From Streptococcus catagoni (GTDB lineage: Bacteria; Bacillota; Bacilli; Lactobacillales; Streptococcaceae), in NCBI RefSeq assembly GCF_011421425.1, contig NZ_WPCW01000006.1, positions 1-64,000 on the forward strand: 64,000 nt of DNA. Direction: 5' to 3'. Position 1 is the first letter of the stretch. Each line of letters starts with the position of its first letter. The position numbers and the translations under genes were made by a program. The notes beneath the pieces were generated by a model. The model was not told the origin of the DNA, made no database searches, and saw only the letters and a list, made by a program, of their open reading frames with translations. Of this stretch, positions 36,217 through 46,450 are shown in pieces.

Positions 36217-37599
36217 TTAATTTTTAAATTTGAAATTGCAATATAAGCCGAAAACTAAAATCCAAATTGTTGCTCCAATAGCTCCGATGTAAGTTGATTC
36301 CTGTAAAAAGAGGGAAAGATATACAAAGGCAAAGAAGGCCAAGGTAATAGGAGTTGTCAACTTATACTTAGGCATTAGGAAGCCATCAGCCATAAAATCA
36401 CTTGACTTACGGTACTTCCAATGTGCAAACATGGTTAAAGCATAGATAGCAATATAAACACCAGATGATGAGGCTGCTATAAGTGAGAAGGCATCCGATA
36501 CACCAGGCAATACACTAATAATAGCAGACAAACCAATAACTACAGATGAAAAGATAATAGCCTTACTTGGCACACCTTGTCTTGATAGGGTGTTTAATTT
36601 CAACTTATCTGTCAGACCATTGGTATTTTCATTTGCCAATTGATATAAATGACGTCCTGTTGAGTAGAGCACTGAGTTTAAAGCCGATGCAGATGAGGTT
36701 AAAACCACAAAGTTAATCAAGGCTGCAGCCCATTTGATTCCTAGGAGACGAAAGACCATAACAAATGGTGACTTGTCAACTGGTAGATCATGCCAAGGAA
36801 CAATGGCCATGATTGAAATAAGTGAACCAACGTAGAAAATGATAATACGAACAGGAATATCATTTATAGCCTTTGGTAAAACTTTTCTTGGGTTAGCTGT
36901 TTCAGAAGTTGTGATCCCCACAAATTCTATAGCCTGATAGGCAAAGAAAACCATTTGAAAGCCCATGAAGAAATTCAATTTCCCATTTGGAAAGAAAGAA
37001 AAGTGACTAGTCACATTTGCTAGTGAGGCATGGCCTTCAGGTGTTTTAAAGCCTGTCGCTACCATAAAAATGGCAGTAAGGATAAGTGCCACGATGGCAA
37101 CAATCTTAATCATGGCAAACCAAAACTCAGTCTCTCCAAAGAGCCTTACAGCAATTAAGTTAACAGCCGTCAAAATCACCAGAGCTATCAACTGTATCAG
37201 CCAGGAATGCCAGCTAGGAAACCAATACTGAACATATGACCCTAGGGCTGTAATATCTGCCATCCCTATAAAAATTAAAGATAGCCAATATGAAAGGCCT
37301 GAAAAGTAACCCCAACCCGGACCGATATACTTGGTAATGAAGTTGATAAAGGTATGCTGATCAGGATCCTGATACAACATTTCTCCGATAGCACGCATCA
37401 TAAGGAACATAAAGCCACCGGTTAAAATATAGACTAAAACAATTGAGGGACCTGTCAAAGAAATGGCACGACCAGCACCCAAAAATAGTCCAGTACCAAT
37501 TGTACCTGCAATCGCAATTAGCTGTACATGTCGGTTCTGTAATCCACGAACCATTCCATTCTCAAGTTCACTTGTTTCTTCGATATTCTGTTTTGACAT
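36217..37599 (-). CDS. Amino-acid permease, APC superfamily
   Basis: 460 aa with about 12 membrane helices. The AAT-family signature near the N-terminus (GTIGTGLFLGAGRAISLTGP) binds substrate and cation. Closest general resemblance is to D-serine/D-alanine/glycine (CycA) and other neutral amino-acid proton symporters; the substrate cannot be fixed. Stands alone with a near-consensus promoter and a terminator. Confidence 0.88.
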   Translation of the reverse strand: MSKQNIEETSELENGMVRGLQNRHVQLIAIAGTIGTGLFLGAGRAISLTGPSIVLVYILTGGFMFLMMRAIGEMLYQDPDQHTFINFITKYIGPGWGYFSGLSYWLSLIFIGMADITALGSYVQYWFPSWHSWLIQLIALVILTAVNLIAVRLFGETEFWFAMIKIVAIVALILTAIFMVATGFKTPEGHASLANVTSHFSFFPNGKLNFFMGFQMVFFAYQAIEFVGITTSETANPRKVLPKAINDIPVRIIIFYVGSLISIMAIVPWHDLPVDKSPFVMVFRLLGIKWAAALINFVVLTSSASALNSVLYSTGRHLYQLANENTNGLTDKLKLNTLSRQGVPSKAIIFSSVVIGLSAIISVLPGVSDAFSLIAASSSGVYIAIYALTMFAHWKYRKSSDFMADGFLMPKYKLTTPITLAFFAFVYLSLFLQESTYIGAIGATIWILVFGLYCNFKFKN

Positions 37600-37626
37600 T
37601 CTTATCTCCGTTCATAAAATAATGTT

Positions 37627-37655
37627 ATTATACCTTTTTTTCAGAATATTTTCAA
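37627..37655 (-). promoter_or_regulatory. Promoter of the amino-acid permease
   Basis: Minus-strand -35 TTGAAA (37650-37655) and perfect -10 TATAAT (37627-37632) with a 17-bp spacer, about 27 bp before the start. Confidence 0.75.
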
Positions 37656-37680
37656 GATTGCCAATATCATTGAAATTATC

Positions 37681-37711
37681 AAAAAAGCTGATTACAATGC
37701 CTGTAAGCAGC
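37681..37711 (-). terminator. Terminator of trxB
   Basis: Nine-pair stem with one mismatch (GCTGCTTACA against TGTAATCAGC) followed on the minus strand by six T. It lies 10 bp after the trxB stop. Confidence 0.75.
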
Positions 37712-37721
37712 CTCAAAAATT

Positions 37722-38636
37722 TTATTTTAAATTTTCAATATAATGGTAGACACCCTGACCAGCTATGGCACCTTCTCCCACCGCAGTTGTAATCTGGCGA
37801 AGATCTTTTTGCCGGACATCACCAATGGCAAAAATACCAGGTATTTTTGTAGACATGTGATCATCTGTTAGAATCCAACCTTCAGGATCACAAATGCCCA
37901 AGTCAGCTACCATGCTTGTTACTGGAATCATCCCTACGTAGATGAAAATTCCCCCAAATACATGATCACTTACCTGACCTGTCTTAAGGTTTTTGATAAG
38001 GACATTTGAAACCTTAATGTCATTACCTTGAATTTCTTCAACAACGGAATCCCAGATAAAGTGGACTTTCTCATTGGCAAAGGCACGATCTTGTAATATT
38101 TTCTGCGCTCTTAGTTGGTCTCGTCTATGGACAACTGTAACAGACTTTGCAAACTGGGTTAAATAAATAGCCTCTTCAACAGCAGAATCACCACCACCTA
38201 CTACCAGAAGGTCTTGATTGCGGAAAAAAGCTCCATCACAAACTGCACAGTAAGAAACACCACGACTTGTAAATTCTTCTTCCCCTTTGACATTTAAGAG
38301 CCTGTACTTAGCTCCAGTTGCTATAATGACTGTTTTAGCATCATAAGTATTATCCTCTGTAATGACGCTTTTATAGCTGCCCTTATCTTCTACCTTTTGA
38401 ACAATACCATATATATTTTCCACCTGGAATTTCTCAAGAGGTTCATACATTTTCATTGATAGTTCAGGACCTGAGATATGATCATAACCTGGATAATTCT
38501 CAATTTCAGACGTATTATTCATTTGCCCACCAGGAGCTCCTTGTTCAATAATACCAACCTTTAGATTACTACGTGCTGCATAAAGAGCTGCGGTCATCCC
38601 AGCAGGTCCAGAGCCCACGATTAAAGTGTCATACAT
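37722..38636 (-). CDS. trxB: Thioredoxin reductase
   Basis: 304 aa. FAD-binding GSGPAGMTAALYAAR, redox pair in SYCAVCDGAFF, NADPH site VVGGGDSAVEEA and the C-terminal FAIGDVRQK. It reduces thioredoxin with NADPH in the cytosol. Transcribed 61 bp after a small DUF4059 gene, an order shared by several streptococci. Confidence 0.96.
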   Translation of the reverse strand: MYDTLIVGSGPAGMTAALYAARSNLKVGIIEQGAPGGQMNNTSEIENYPGYDHISGPELSMKMYEPLEKFQVENIYGIVQKVEDKGSYKSVITEDNTYDAKTVIIATGAKYRLLNVKGEEEFTSRGVSYCAVCDGAFFRNQDLLVVGGGDSAVEEAIYLTQFAKSVTVVHRRDQLRAQKILQDRAFANEKVHFIWDSVVEEIQGNDIKVSNVLIKNLKTGQVSDHVFGGIFIYVGMIPVTSMVADLGICDPEGWILTDDHMSTKIPGIFAIGDVRQKDLRQITTAVGEGAIAGQGVYHYIENLK

Positions 38637-38697
38637 GTTTTTCTCCTTTGTTAATCACTCTTTCAATTGTAACAATGTCATACTTTTTACGCAATTT

Positions 38698-38922
38698 TTA
38701 TGATTTTAATACCAGCAAAATACTCATAAATGCAAAAGATAATATGGGAATCAGTAAGATTGAAATCATAATCATTTCATAGAGAAAAGCTTGTCTTTCT
38801 AGAACTGTTTTATCTTTCTTTCTTTTTGCTCGGCAAAATATCCAAACAAGACTGGCCACAAGAACAGTAATGGCTGATAAAAGAAGGCCCTGTAAGTAAA
38901 GGCTAAATAATTCAACTAACAT
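38698..38922 (-). CDS. DUF4059 small membrane protein
   Basis: 74 aa with two transmembrane helices (about 3-25 and 45-70) separated by a basic loop containing CRAKRKKDK. The ATG at 38922 follows AGGTG; an upstream TTG extension has no RBS. Function unknown. It sits between trxB and an amino-acid ABC transporter and is probably co-transcribed with trxB. Confidence 0.8.
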   Translation of the reverse strand: MLVELFSLYLQGLLLSAITVLVASLVWIFCRAKRKKDKTVLERQAFLYEMIMISILLIPILSFAFMSILLVLKS

Positions 38923-39032
38923 TTCGTCACCTATTCGTTTCAATCTCTTCTTGTCATAAGTTTTTTGTCAGTTTACCACAAGAAAAATCTAGGCTAAGCC
39001 TAGACATTTCTTATTATATCAAAAGTAACTTA

Positions 39033-39776
39033 TTAAATATATGATTTTGAATACTTGTTGAAAAATTCTTTGGTTCTTTGCTGGTCTGGATGGTTGAAAA
39101 GTTTTTCAGGACTGCCAGATTCTAAGATTTTCCCCTGATCAAGAAAGAGCACCTTATCCGCCACTTCTTTGACAAAACTCATATCATGACTGACAAGAAC
39201 CATGGTCTGTCCTGACTTCGCAGCATTAGCAATAGCTTTTTCGACTTCTCCCACCAATTCAGGATCTAAAGCCGATGTCGGCTCATCCAATAAAAGAACA
39301 TCTGGCTTCATGGCTAGAGCTCTTGCCAGGGCAACCCTCTGCTTTTGCCCACCAGACAAATGGCGTGGGTAATGATTTTCCCTATCACCTAAGCCCACTT
39401 TCCCAAGTTCTTCTTTGGCAATGGCTGTCGCTTCTTGATCTGACATATTTTTAACCACAATTAAGCCTTCTTTAACATTTTCTAAGGCAGTGCGGCGCTC
39501 AAATAAATTAAACTGCTGAAAAACCATGGCCAGCTTTCTTCTAAGTGTTAGGATCTCATCCTTGGTTACATTTTCAAAATCAACTGTGAAATCATCAATT
39601 TGAATGCTGCCCTTGTCAGGCTTTTCAAGGTAATTTAAGCTTCTCAAAAAGGTGGACTTGCCTGCTCCAGAAGCACCAACTAAGGCAATGACTTGACCTT
39701 TTTCAATTTCTAAATTTAAATCTTCAAGCACAGCCTGACCAGAAAAGTATTTTGTCAAATGTGAAATGGTAATCAT
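39033..39776 (-). CDS. Polar amino-acid ABC transporter, ATPase
   Basis: 247 aa. Walker A LVGASGAGKSTF, signature LSGGQKQRVALARAL, Walker B LLLDEPTSALDPE, H-loop LVSHDM. GlnQ/ArtP-type subunit that powers import with the permease encoded just before it; the genes overlap by 1 bp (TAATG). Substrate probably a polar amino acid or cystine, not decided by sequence. Confidence 0.93.
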   Translation of the reverse strand: MITISHLTKYFSGQAVLEDLNLEIEKGQVIALVGASGAGKSTFLRSLNYLEKPDKGSIQIDDFTVDFENVTKDEILTLRRKLAMVFQQFNLFERRTALENVKEGLIVVKNMSDQEATAIAKEELGKVGLGDRENHYPRHLSGGQKQRVALARALAMKPDVLLLDEPTSALDPELVGEVEKAIANAAKSGQTMVLVSHDMSFVKEVADKVLFLDQGKILESGSPEKLFNHPDQQRTKEFFNKYSKSYI

Positions 39777-40579
39777 TAACGCATATCTCCTATTTTTTCA
39801 GCTCTTACATGTTCAGGAATGGGAATTTCCATAGCATTTTCAATCAATCGGCCAGCTTGCTCAATCAAAATACTAATCATCCAGTAAACCAAAGCTACAG
39901 AAATATAACGCTCAAAGTAACGGTAATCTGCTCCGCCTAGTATCTGAGCCTGAGCAAACATTTCCACAATACCAGCGTTAAAGGCCAGAGAGGTTCCCTT
40001 TGTAAGACCAATAAGTCCGTTAATTAAAGTAGGTGTGGCCACAACAGCAGCATTTGGAATAATCACGCGCTTATAAACCTGCGAAGAGGTCATTCCCAAG
40101 CTACGAGCCGCTTCAATTTCTCCCTTATCAACTGACAAAATGGCCGCTCTTATGGTTTCACTGGTGTAGGCTGCCTCATTAAAGGCAAAAGCCGTTATAG
40201 CAAAGACCGAGGCCGGAATAGCATTGATATTCCAATCTAGACCGAATTTCAAATTGATAAACTTCAATAAAAGTGGAATCCCGTAATAGGTTAACATCAA
40301 CTGAACCAAAATAGGAGTTCCCCTTAAGAAGCTAACAAAAACAGCTTGGATGGGATATAAAACCTTTACCTTATTAATTTTAACAATAGCAAAAAGCAAT
40401 GCAAGCATTAGTCCTATGATAGCCCCAATGACTGTCAAGATCAAAGTAATGGGTAAACGTTCAATAATATCTGGAATCGCATCAAATACAGCTCTCCAAC
40501 TAAATAATTTCCCTTGGGGGACCTTGGCTACCAGCTTGTCAAACCAGGCCCAACCACTTGCCATTACAAATATTGCCAT
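39776..40579 (-). CDS. Polar amino-acid ABC transporter, permease
   Basis: 267 aa. HisM/GlnP-type permease with about five membrane helices and the EAA loop (GEIEAARSLGMTSSQVYKRVIIPNA) that contacts the ATPase. RBS GTGAGGAG precedes the ATG. Separated from the binding-protein gene by 166 bp containing a partial terminator, so the binding protein can be made in excess. Confidence 0.93.
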   Translation of the reverse strand: MAIFVMASGWAWFDKLVAKVPQGKLFSWRAVFDAIPDIIERLPITLILTVIGAIIGLMLALLFAIVKINKVKVLYPIQAVFVSFLRGTPILVQLMLTYYGIPLLLKFINLKFGLDWNINAIPASVFAITAFAFNEAAYTSETIRAAILSVDKGEIEAARSLGMTSSQVYKRVIIPNAAVVATPTLINGLIGLTKGTSLAFNAGIVEMFAQAQILGGADYRYFERYISVALVYWMISILIEQAGRLIENAMEIPIPEHVRAEKIGDMR

Positions 40580-40676
40580 CTTTACTCCTCACATTATCTT
40601 ATTTTACCAGAATAGCATTCCTAGCTCACTCTGTAAAATATATTGTTTTTATTAGACTTATAGTTAAAAACTATCA

Positions 40677-40725
40677 CGAAAAACACCCCAGAACCCCGCT
40701 TTTTACTAGCTAGTTCATAGGGTGT
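40677..40725 (-). terminator. Terminator/attenuator between binding protein and permease
   Basis: ACACCC (40720-40725) pairs with GGGTGT (minus-strand copy of 40683-40688), extended by GAAC/GTTC inside, then TTTTT on the minus strand. It lies 20 bp after the binding-protein stop. Leaky termination here would explain higher binding-protein output. Confidence 0.6.
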
Positions 40726-40745
40726 CATTCACATTAATCATTTTT

Positions 40746-41573
40746 CTAGTCTTTGAGTCCTGAAACAAAGTCATCCCCAAAATATTTTTTGCTCAGTTTT
40801 ACTAGTTTTCCAGATTTTTTAAGTTTCGTCAGCCTTTTATTGACATAGGTTTGTAATTCCTTGCCTTTTTTATCATCTGAGAAGAGATAATACTCATAAC
40901 CATCCTTGTCATCTCCAATTTGCTCTTTTAAGGTGGTGATTTCAAGGTCAAAACCTTGATCCTTAATAGCTGTCTTTAAAGAAATGGCATCATAAAACAA
41001 GAAATCAAGTTGACCATTTTCAAGCATTTGTAGCCTCTGAGTAAAGGGAGTAGAGCCAGAGGCATAGGTCAGATTAATAGGCTTTTTCTTTGGATGATCC
41101 TTATTCCACTTTTCCAAGATCTGCATATAATTAGCACCAGACATCCCTTGTGTTTTCTTGCCTGATAAATCAGCTAATTTTTTATAGCCTTTTTTCCCTT
41201 TTGTTGCTAAAGCATAATGGGATTTTGAGATTGGCTTAGAAAGTAAGTACTTGTCAGCTCTTTCCTTGCTATAGCCAAAGTCATTGGCAGCAATTTGATA
41301 GCGACCAGCGTCAATACCAGACAAGATAGAAGGGAAAGCCACTGTAACAATCTTTAACTTATATTTTTTTGAGCCCTTAAAGGCTGCTTTTAACAGCTCA
41401 ATATCATAGCCAGTGTCTTTATTACCTTCTTTATAGGTAAAAGGCTTTGTTGCTGAATCTGTAGCCACGGTAATCACTTCTTTTTCCCTGGCAGAAACAG
41501 CTTGAGTAAAGCTCAAGCTAGATAAGCTTACTAGGCTTAAAAAGAGCAATTTTTTAAACATATCTTTCTTCAT
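40746..41573 (-). CDS. Polar amino-acid ABC transporter, substrate-binding protein
   Basis: 275 aa. A signal peptide (MKKDMFKKLLFLSLVSLS ... QAVSA) is followed by an SBP_bac_3 domain (GYDIELLKAAF, KERADKYLLSKPI). The predicted cleavage is after VSA and there is no lipobox cysteine, unusual for a Gram-positive binding protein. The ATG at 41573 is chosen for AAGGAG 8 nt upstream; a longer frame to 41612 has no RBS. It supplies the permease and ATPase downstream. Confidence 0.9.
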   Translation of the reverse strand: MKKDMFKKLLFLSLVSLSSLSFTQAVSAREKEVITVATDSATKPFTYKEGNKDTGYDIELLKAAFKGSKKYKLKIVTVAFPSILSGIDAGRYQIAANDFGYSKERADKYLLSKPISKSHYALATKGKKGYKKLADLSGKKTQGMSGANYMQILEKWNKDHPKKKPINLTYASGSTPFTQRLQMLENGQLDFLFYDAISLKTAIKDQGFDLEITTLKEQIGDDKDGYEYYLFSDDKKGKELQTYVNKRLTKLKKSGKLVKLSKKYFGDDFVSGLKD

Positions 41574-41669
41574 CAGACTTCTCCTTGATCGTGATACTAC
41601 AAAGTTTAACAAAATATCCTGACTTTGAATAATAGCATTTCTTTATCAGCTCAATAGGATAAAACTATT

Positions 41670-41751
41670 AAAAAAACACCAAGCCTTGTCTACCAAGCTC
41701 AGAAGTTAGTTTTTACTCTAACCTTAGAGGCGTGGTAGCACACTTGATGTT
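41670..41751 (-). terminator. Long nested-stem terminator of the DEAD-box helicase gene
   Basis: The outer 9-bp stem (41743-41751 with 41675-41683) encloses a 6-bp CTACCA/TGGTAG helix and a further inner hairpin. It is followed on the minus strand by seven T and begins 12 bp after the helicase stop. The size (about 80 nt) is unusual for a plain terminator. Confidence 0.75.
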
Positions 41752-41762
41752 CTCTTATAGGA

Positions 41763-43106
41763 TTAAAAGCTTTGCTTTCTTGCTTTACGCTCAGCTCTTC
41801 CCTTAGCCTTGGCAGCTGCTCGGCGTTCTTTTCTGCGTTTTTCATCAACAACCCATTGAATCTTTTTCTTATAGGCTGGTTTTACTTTTTTCTTTTTCTT
41901 TTTAACCAGACCTATCATTTCTGTGTCTAGCTTTTTGTAGGTTTTTTCCCGATTTTCTCTTCGGTCACGGTCATAGGTATCCTGAAATTCCCCATTTTTA
42001 AGAACCTTAGGAACAAAGGTGATGCCCATTTTTTCAAGCTCTTTAATGTCAGAATCATCACTAGGCTGATAGAGGGTTATAGCAGTGCCTGAAAGGCTAT
42101 TTCTACCTGTCCGACCAACCCTATGGACAAAGAATGACAAGTCCTGAGGTATGGCATCATTAATAACATGGCTGACACCTTCAATATCAATGCCACGAGC
42201 AGCAAGGTCTGTAGCCACAATATACTCATAATCAAGTTTTTTGACTTGATTCATAATCCGCTTACGTTCTCTTGGTGGGACACCGCCATGGATTTTAGCA
42301 ACCTTGAGACCATTTGATAGGAGATACTGATGTAGTTCATCAGCTCTTTCCTTGGTATTGACAAAAATCATTGCCATATAAGGGTTCATAGCCTTTAAGA
42401 TGGAAAAGATTTGACTATTTTTATCTCTACCTTTGGTCGATACTAGCCAATTATCAATAGTATCTGCAATAACTGTGCTGGTTTTAATCTGTTCTATCAG
42501 TGGATTTGTTAGATACTTTTTCAGGAATGGCTGCAGCTTCTTAGGTATGGTTGCTGAAAAGACCATGATTTGAACAGCCTTTGGTAGGGCTGAAGCGATC
42601 TTATCAACTGTGTCTAAAAATCCCATGTCTAGAGTCATATCGGCTTCATCAACTACAAAACTTGTAGCCTTATGGATGCTTAAATCACCACTTTTAACCA
42701 AGTCATAAATACGACCAGGTGTACCAATGACAATCTGAGGCTGTGAAACTTTTAGTTTTTCAACCTGACGCAGCTTGTCAGTCCCCCCCACATAGTTAGC
42801 TAGTTTAATTTCTTTCTTCGAATGACTAGCAATTTGTTTCGCTGCTGCAAAAATTTGGCTGGCCAACTCTCTGCTGGGAGCCGTGATTACAACTTGGACT
42901 TCTTCTTTGTCTTCATCCAATTTTTGAAAAATAGGTAATAAAAAGGTATGGGTCTTCCCAGAACCTGTTTTGGACTCTCCTACTAAATCACGTCCGGAAT
43001 TGACGATTGGTATCAACTTTTTTTGAACCACTGTGGGTTCAGTAAAGTTAATCGCATCCAATGCTTCTTGGATGTATTCTTTAAAATTATAATCTTTAAA
43101 TGACAT
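41763..43106 (-). CDS. DEAD-box RNA helicase (CshB-like)
   Basis: 447 aa. All core motifs are present: GSKTGSGKTHTFLLP, PSRELASQ, VDEADMTLDMG, SATIP, HGGVPPRERKR and HRVGRTGR. The C-terminus is strongly basic (runs of Lys/Arg), as in YqfR/CshB cold-shock helicases that unwind RNA during ribosome assembly or decay. Own promoter at 43130-43158 just after mraY. Confidence 0.93.
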   Translation of the reverse strand: MSFKDYNFKEYIQEALDAINFTEPTVVQKKLIPIVNSGRDLVGESKTGSGKTHTFLLPIFQKLDEDKEEVQVVITAPSRELASQIFAAAKQIASHSKKEIKLANYVGGTDKLRQVEKLKVSQPQIVIGTPGRIYDLVKSGDLSIHKATSFVVDEADMTLDMGFLDTVDKIASALPKAVQIMVFSATIPKKLQPFLKKYLTNPLIEQIKTSTVIADTIDNWLVSTKGRDKNSQIFSILKAMNPYMAMIFVNTKERADELHQYLLSNGLKVAKIHGGVPPRERKRIMNQVKKLDYEYIVATDLAARGIDIEGVSHVINDAIPQDLSFFVHRVGRTGRNSLSGTAITLYQPSDDSDIKELEKMGITFVPKVLKNGEFQDTYDRDRRENREKTYKKLDTEMIGLVKKKKKKVKPAYKKKIQWVVDEKRRKERRAAAKAKGRAERKARKQSF

Positions 43107-43129
43107 ATTTACCTCTTCTTCTCTCCATC

Positions 43130-43158
43130 ATTATACCATTAAAGCATTTGACAAGCAA
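43130..43158 (-). promoter_or_regulatory. Promoter of the DEAD-box helicase gene
   Basis: Minus-strand -35 TTGCTT (43153-43158) and extended -10 TGGTATAAT (hexamer 43130-43135), 17-bp spacer. The -35 directly adjoins the mraY terminator stem. Confidence 0.65.
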
Positions 43159-43180
43159 AATGCAGTGCATCTGCACTGCA
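43157..43180 (-). terminator. Terminator of mraY
   Basis: Perfect 9-bp stem TGCAGTGCA/TGCACTGCA (43161-43169 with 43172-43180) with a short loop, then TTTTG on the minus strand. It lies 9 bp after the mraY stop. The U-run is short. Confidence 0.65.
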
Positions 43181-43188
43181 AACTGAAT

Positions 43189-44196
43189 TTATAGATATAA
43201 AATTGCTAAAATGATTAAACTTGCAACTGCACTGACTGTCCATAAAAAGGCATCAACCTGCCATTCAGTCCATCGCTTAGATTTTCCAGATAGGCCACCT
43301 AATTCTAGATGGTGGTGGAATGGAGTCATTCTAAAGATACGACGTCCTTCCCCATACTTCTTTTTTGTATATTTAAAATAGGAAACCTGTAACATGACTG
43401 AACTGGTTTCAAAAACATAAACAATGCCAATGATTAACAAGGTCCATTCCTGCCTTAAGGCAATAGAAATAGCTGCTAACATGGCACCTAGGGCCAGACT
43501 ACCAACATCTCCCATGAAAATTTTAGCAGGCTTTTTATTAAAGATAAAAAATCCAAGCAAGGCCCCAATCATCACACCAATCAAAAGTAAGACATCAAAT
43601 TGTTTCTGTTGAAAAGCAATGACCCCATAGGTGGCTAAGGAAATGACCACAGAAATAGAAGCCAAACCATCAATACCATCAGTAAGATTAACGGCATTTG
43701 AGAAGCCAACAACCCAAAACAAGACAAAGAAAATATAGAAGATGCCTAAGTGTAATGAGAAACCAAAGATGTTAATGGCATTGATGCCATTTGGTCCAAC
43801 ATGCAAGAAATAAAAGATCAAGCCACCTACAATCTGTAGCGTTAACTTTTGGGCTGCTGTTAAGCCCTCGTTCATTTGTTTAAAAATTTTCAAGAAATCA
43901 TCAAGAAAACCAATAAATCCATAGATCACAACAATGGCTAGAATTCCTGATATCAGGCCTAGACTATGTCCCTGCCTAAAATTCACTAAACTAAATAAGA
44001 GGGAAACAAAAGTTGCCACTAAAAGAAAAACTGTTCCTCCCATGGTGGGAGTTCCGGCTTTAGCTAGATGTTGTTTAACGTCCTCATGCATCTGTTGACC
44101 CCCAATTTTTTTATATTGGTAGTATCTTATAAAGTATGGCATGGCTAAAGCAGTCAATATCAAAGATATCACCCCTGCTACTGTGGTTAAAAACAT
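43189..44196 (-). CDS. mraY: Phospho-MurNAc-pentapeptide translocase MraY
   Basis: 335 aa with ten predicted membrane helices. Catalytic and UDP-binding blocks include [35 protein letters not shown] and MTPFHHHLE. It makes lipid I from UDP-MurNAc-pentapeptide and undecaprenyl phosphate. Starts 1 bp after pbp2X; last gene of rsmH-ftsL-pbp2X-mraY. Confidence 0.97.
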   Translation of the reverse strand: MFLTTVAGVISLILTALAMPYFIRYYQYKKIGGQQMHEDVKQHLAKAGTPTMGGTVFLLVATFVSLLFSLVNFRQGHSLGLISGILAIVVIYGFIGFLDDFLKIFKQMNEGLTAAQKLTLQIVGGLIFYFLHVGPNGINAINIFGFSLHLGIFYIFFVLFWVVGFSNAVNLTDGIDGLASISVVISLATYGVIAFQQKQFDVLLLIGVMIGALLGFFIFNKKPAKIFMGDVGSLALGAMLAAISIALRQEWTLLIIGIVYVFETSSVMLQVSYFKYTKKKYGEGRRIFRMTPFHHHLELGGLSGKSKRWTEWQVDAFLWTVSAVASLIILAILYL

Positions 44197-44197
44197 G

Positions 44198-46447
44198 TTA
44201 ATCTCCTAGTGTTACGGTTAATTTTTTAATATCCTTCAGTGACTTACCAGTATCATGGTTCTGTTCAATCACTTTTCCTTTTTTCGAACCTTTATATTGT
44301 ACCTCAATACCTGTCCATTTTGCAAACTTTTTAACATTTGCTTGAGTCCATCCATACATATCAGGAAGGGTATCGAAATGGTTTGTTAATATCAATATTT
44401 GTTGATTCTCCGTCAACTGGCTTCCTTTTTTCTTAGACACATTAACGATCTTATCACCTGTTCCTAAGATAACAGGATGTACAAGGTTACGACGAAGCTC
44501 ATCAGCTGTATTTCCTGATTTTTTACCAATAAGATCAGGTAACTCGTATTTTGTTGACTGACCAGAATTGCCTTTACTTTCCTTTAAAAGCGTATCTTGC
44601 ATGAGATAGGCTTCTTCTAAGACTGGGTTGACAACATCTTCCCAGTACATACCACTCCAGTGCTCTGGTTGCTGAATGGTCACGTACATCATAAAATCTG
44701 GATTGTCAGCTGGCACCATTGCGACAACAGAAAAGACATAGTTGGTTTGGCCACCTTCTAAATACCCACTACCATCATTTGCAGCAATTTGGGCTGTCCC
44801 TGATTTAACAGCGACAGGTAGATTACCTACTTTAATAATGGGGCCAGTTGCTTTAGAGTATAGGGTCCCATAGACAGGATCTGTCCCAACTGTTACCATA
44901 TAATCTCTGGTTTCACTTGCAGCTTTTTTAGAGACTGGTTTACCAATAACTTCCTTGGAAGCATACCTAAAGCTAGCACTATTAGGATCATAAATATGAC
45001 TAATAAATTGAGGTTCCAACATGACACCATTGTTTGAAATAGCTGTGAAGGCCCTTAACATTTGTGCTTCAGTAACACTGATCCCTTGTCCAAAGGCACT
45101 CATGGCCTTAGTAACAACGTTATTTGAAGGGAAAATCCCTGATTCTTCCGAACCTAGGCCAAAACGGGTCGGTAAACCGAACTTGAACTTGGCTAAATAA
45201 TTCAGCCACTTGTCATCACCCATCTTTTGCTCTAGCTTTGTCATGCCCACGTTACTTGAATAAGCAAAACCTTGTGCATAAGTCATATACTGACCTGTGG
45301 AGATACCTTCGTTGATTGACCAGTCTTGAATGGTCGCATCAGCAATGGTAAGACCATTTGCATTGGAGTAGACTTCATTAGGTTTAAACACCTTCTCATC
45401 AATTGCTGAGGCTAAAGTCATCACCTTCATGGTAGAACCTGGTTCAAAGTTGGTTTGGTATAGGGCACTCTTCCAGTTGTAGTTTTTTGAGATACCTTCT
45501 AGGGTATCAGCATTAAAACTAGGTCTTTGAGAAGTAGCTAAAATTTCCCCTGTCTTGGCATTGACCAGAGTCGCACTGGCTAAAACACCCTTAGCCTTAC
45601 TTTGAAAGGCATCCATCTTTGTTTCAAGGAAAGTTTGGATGGGTTCTGATAGGGTTGTATAAACATCCTTACCGTCTACCGCTTTTTTAACTGTTTTACC
45701 AGTACCTAAGAGTGTATTGCCATTTTTATCTTTTTCATAGGTAATGGTTCCATCTTTTCCAGATAAAATATTATCCAAGGCCGACTCTAAGCCCGTTTTA
45801 CCTACTAGGCTTTTACTGCCATCCTTATTTTCATGGAGGGAGGCTAGGCCTACAAATTCTGATGCGAAAGTACCGTTAGGATACATTCTGCCAGGACTAG
45901 TTGAGAAAGCAACCCCTTTGATACCAGCTTTTTCCATATCTTTACGGATAGTGGTCATCTTACTATAGGAAATCCCAGACCCCGACGTTCCAAAGGATAC
46001 TTGGAAGAGCCTCTTTTGTTTCAGTTGTTTAAGGACATCTTTTTTCTTCATACCCAATTGGTCTTTTAAGATTTGAGCAACGGTATCATACTGAGAAGGC
46101 TGAACATAAAGCTTCTCTCCAGTAGCAGAAACAAAGGACTTATCTAGGACAGCATAAATACTATATGTTGTTGAGTCAACGGCGATAGCCACACCATTTC
46201 TATCATAGATCGTTCCGCGTTTTGCCTGAACAGTTACAGTTTCTTGATAAACTTTTTTGGCACCTTCAGAAAGGTTGACCCCAAACTTATGGTCTGTCCC
46301 AATAATGATAACAAAATTAATGATAAAAATAAAAAACATGAAAATACTTAATATCATCATGTTCTGTCCAACATGGATACGGTTATTAACTGGTGTTTTC
46401 CGATCACGAACAGCGTAATCTAAAAAATATTTCTGAAGTTTTTTCAT
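44198..46447 (-). CDS. pbp2X: Penicillin-binding protein 2X
   Basis: 749 aa. Membrane helix (about 30-50), dimerisation domain, transpeptidase with active Ser in GSTMKVM, SSNVGM and KSGTAQ, and two C-terminal PASTA domains (about 630-749). It is the septal class B transpeptidase working with FtsW and a main beta-lactam target in streptococci. Follows ftsL by 3 bp. Confidence 0.97.
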   Translation of the reverse strand: MKKLQKYFLDYAVRDRKTPVNNRIHVGQNMMILSIFMFFIFIINFVIIIGTDHKFGVNLSEGAKKVYQETVTVQAKRGTIYDRNGVAIAVDSTTYSIYAVLDKSFVSATGEKLYVQPSQYDTVAQILKDQLGMKKKDVLKQLKQKRLFQVSFGTSGSGISYSKMTTIRKDMEKAGIKGVAFSTSPGRMYPNGTFASEFVGLASLHENKDGSKSLVGKTGLESALDNILSGKDGTITYEKDKNGNTLLGTGKTVKKAVDGKDVYTTLSEPIQTFLETKMDAFQSKAKGVLASATLVNAKTGEILATSQRPSFNADTLEGISKNYNWKSALYQTNFEPGSTMKVMTLASAIDEKVFKPNEVYSNANGLTIADATIQDWSINEGISTGQYMTYAQGFAYSSNVGMTKLEQKMGDDKWLNYLAKFKFGLPTRFGLGSEESGIFPSNNVVTKAMSAFGQGISVTEAQMLRAFTAISNNGVMLEPQFISHIYDPNSASFRYASKEVIGKPVSKKAASETRDYMVTVGTDPVYGTLYSKATGPIIKVGNLPVAVKSGTAQIAANDGSGYLEGGQTNYVFSVVAMVPADNPDFMMYVTIQQPEHWSGMYWEDVVNPVLEEAYLMQDTLLKESKGNSGQSTKYELPDLIGKKSGNTADELRRNLVHPVILGTGDKIVNVSKKKGSQLTENQQILILTNHFDTLPDMYGWTQANVKKFAKWTGIEVQYKGSKKGKVIEQNHDTGKSLKDIKKLTVTLGD

Positions 46448-46450
46448 AGA

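Noticed and set aside
41735-41751. T-box-like motif upstream of the amino-acid ABC importer
   Set aside because: The GTGCTACCACGCC stretch recalls a T-box, but the space before it is helicase coding sequence, no specifier stem is visible, and the bases pair fully within a terminator.
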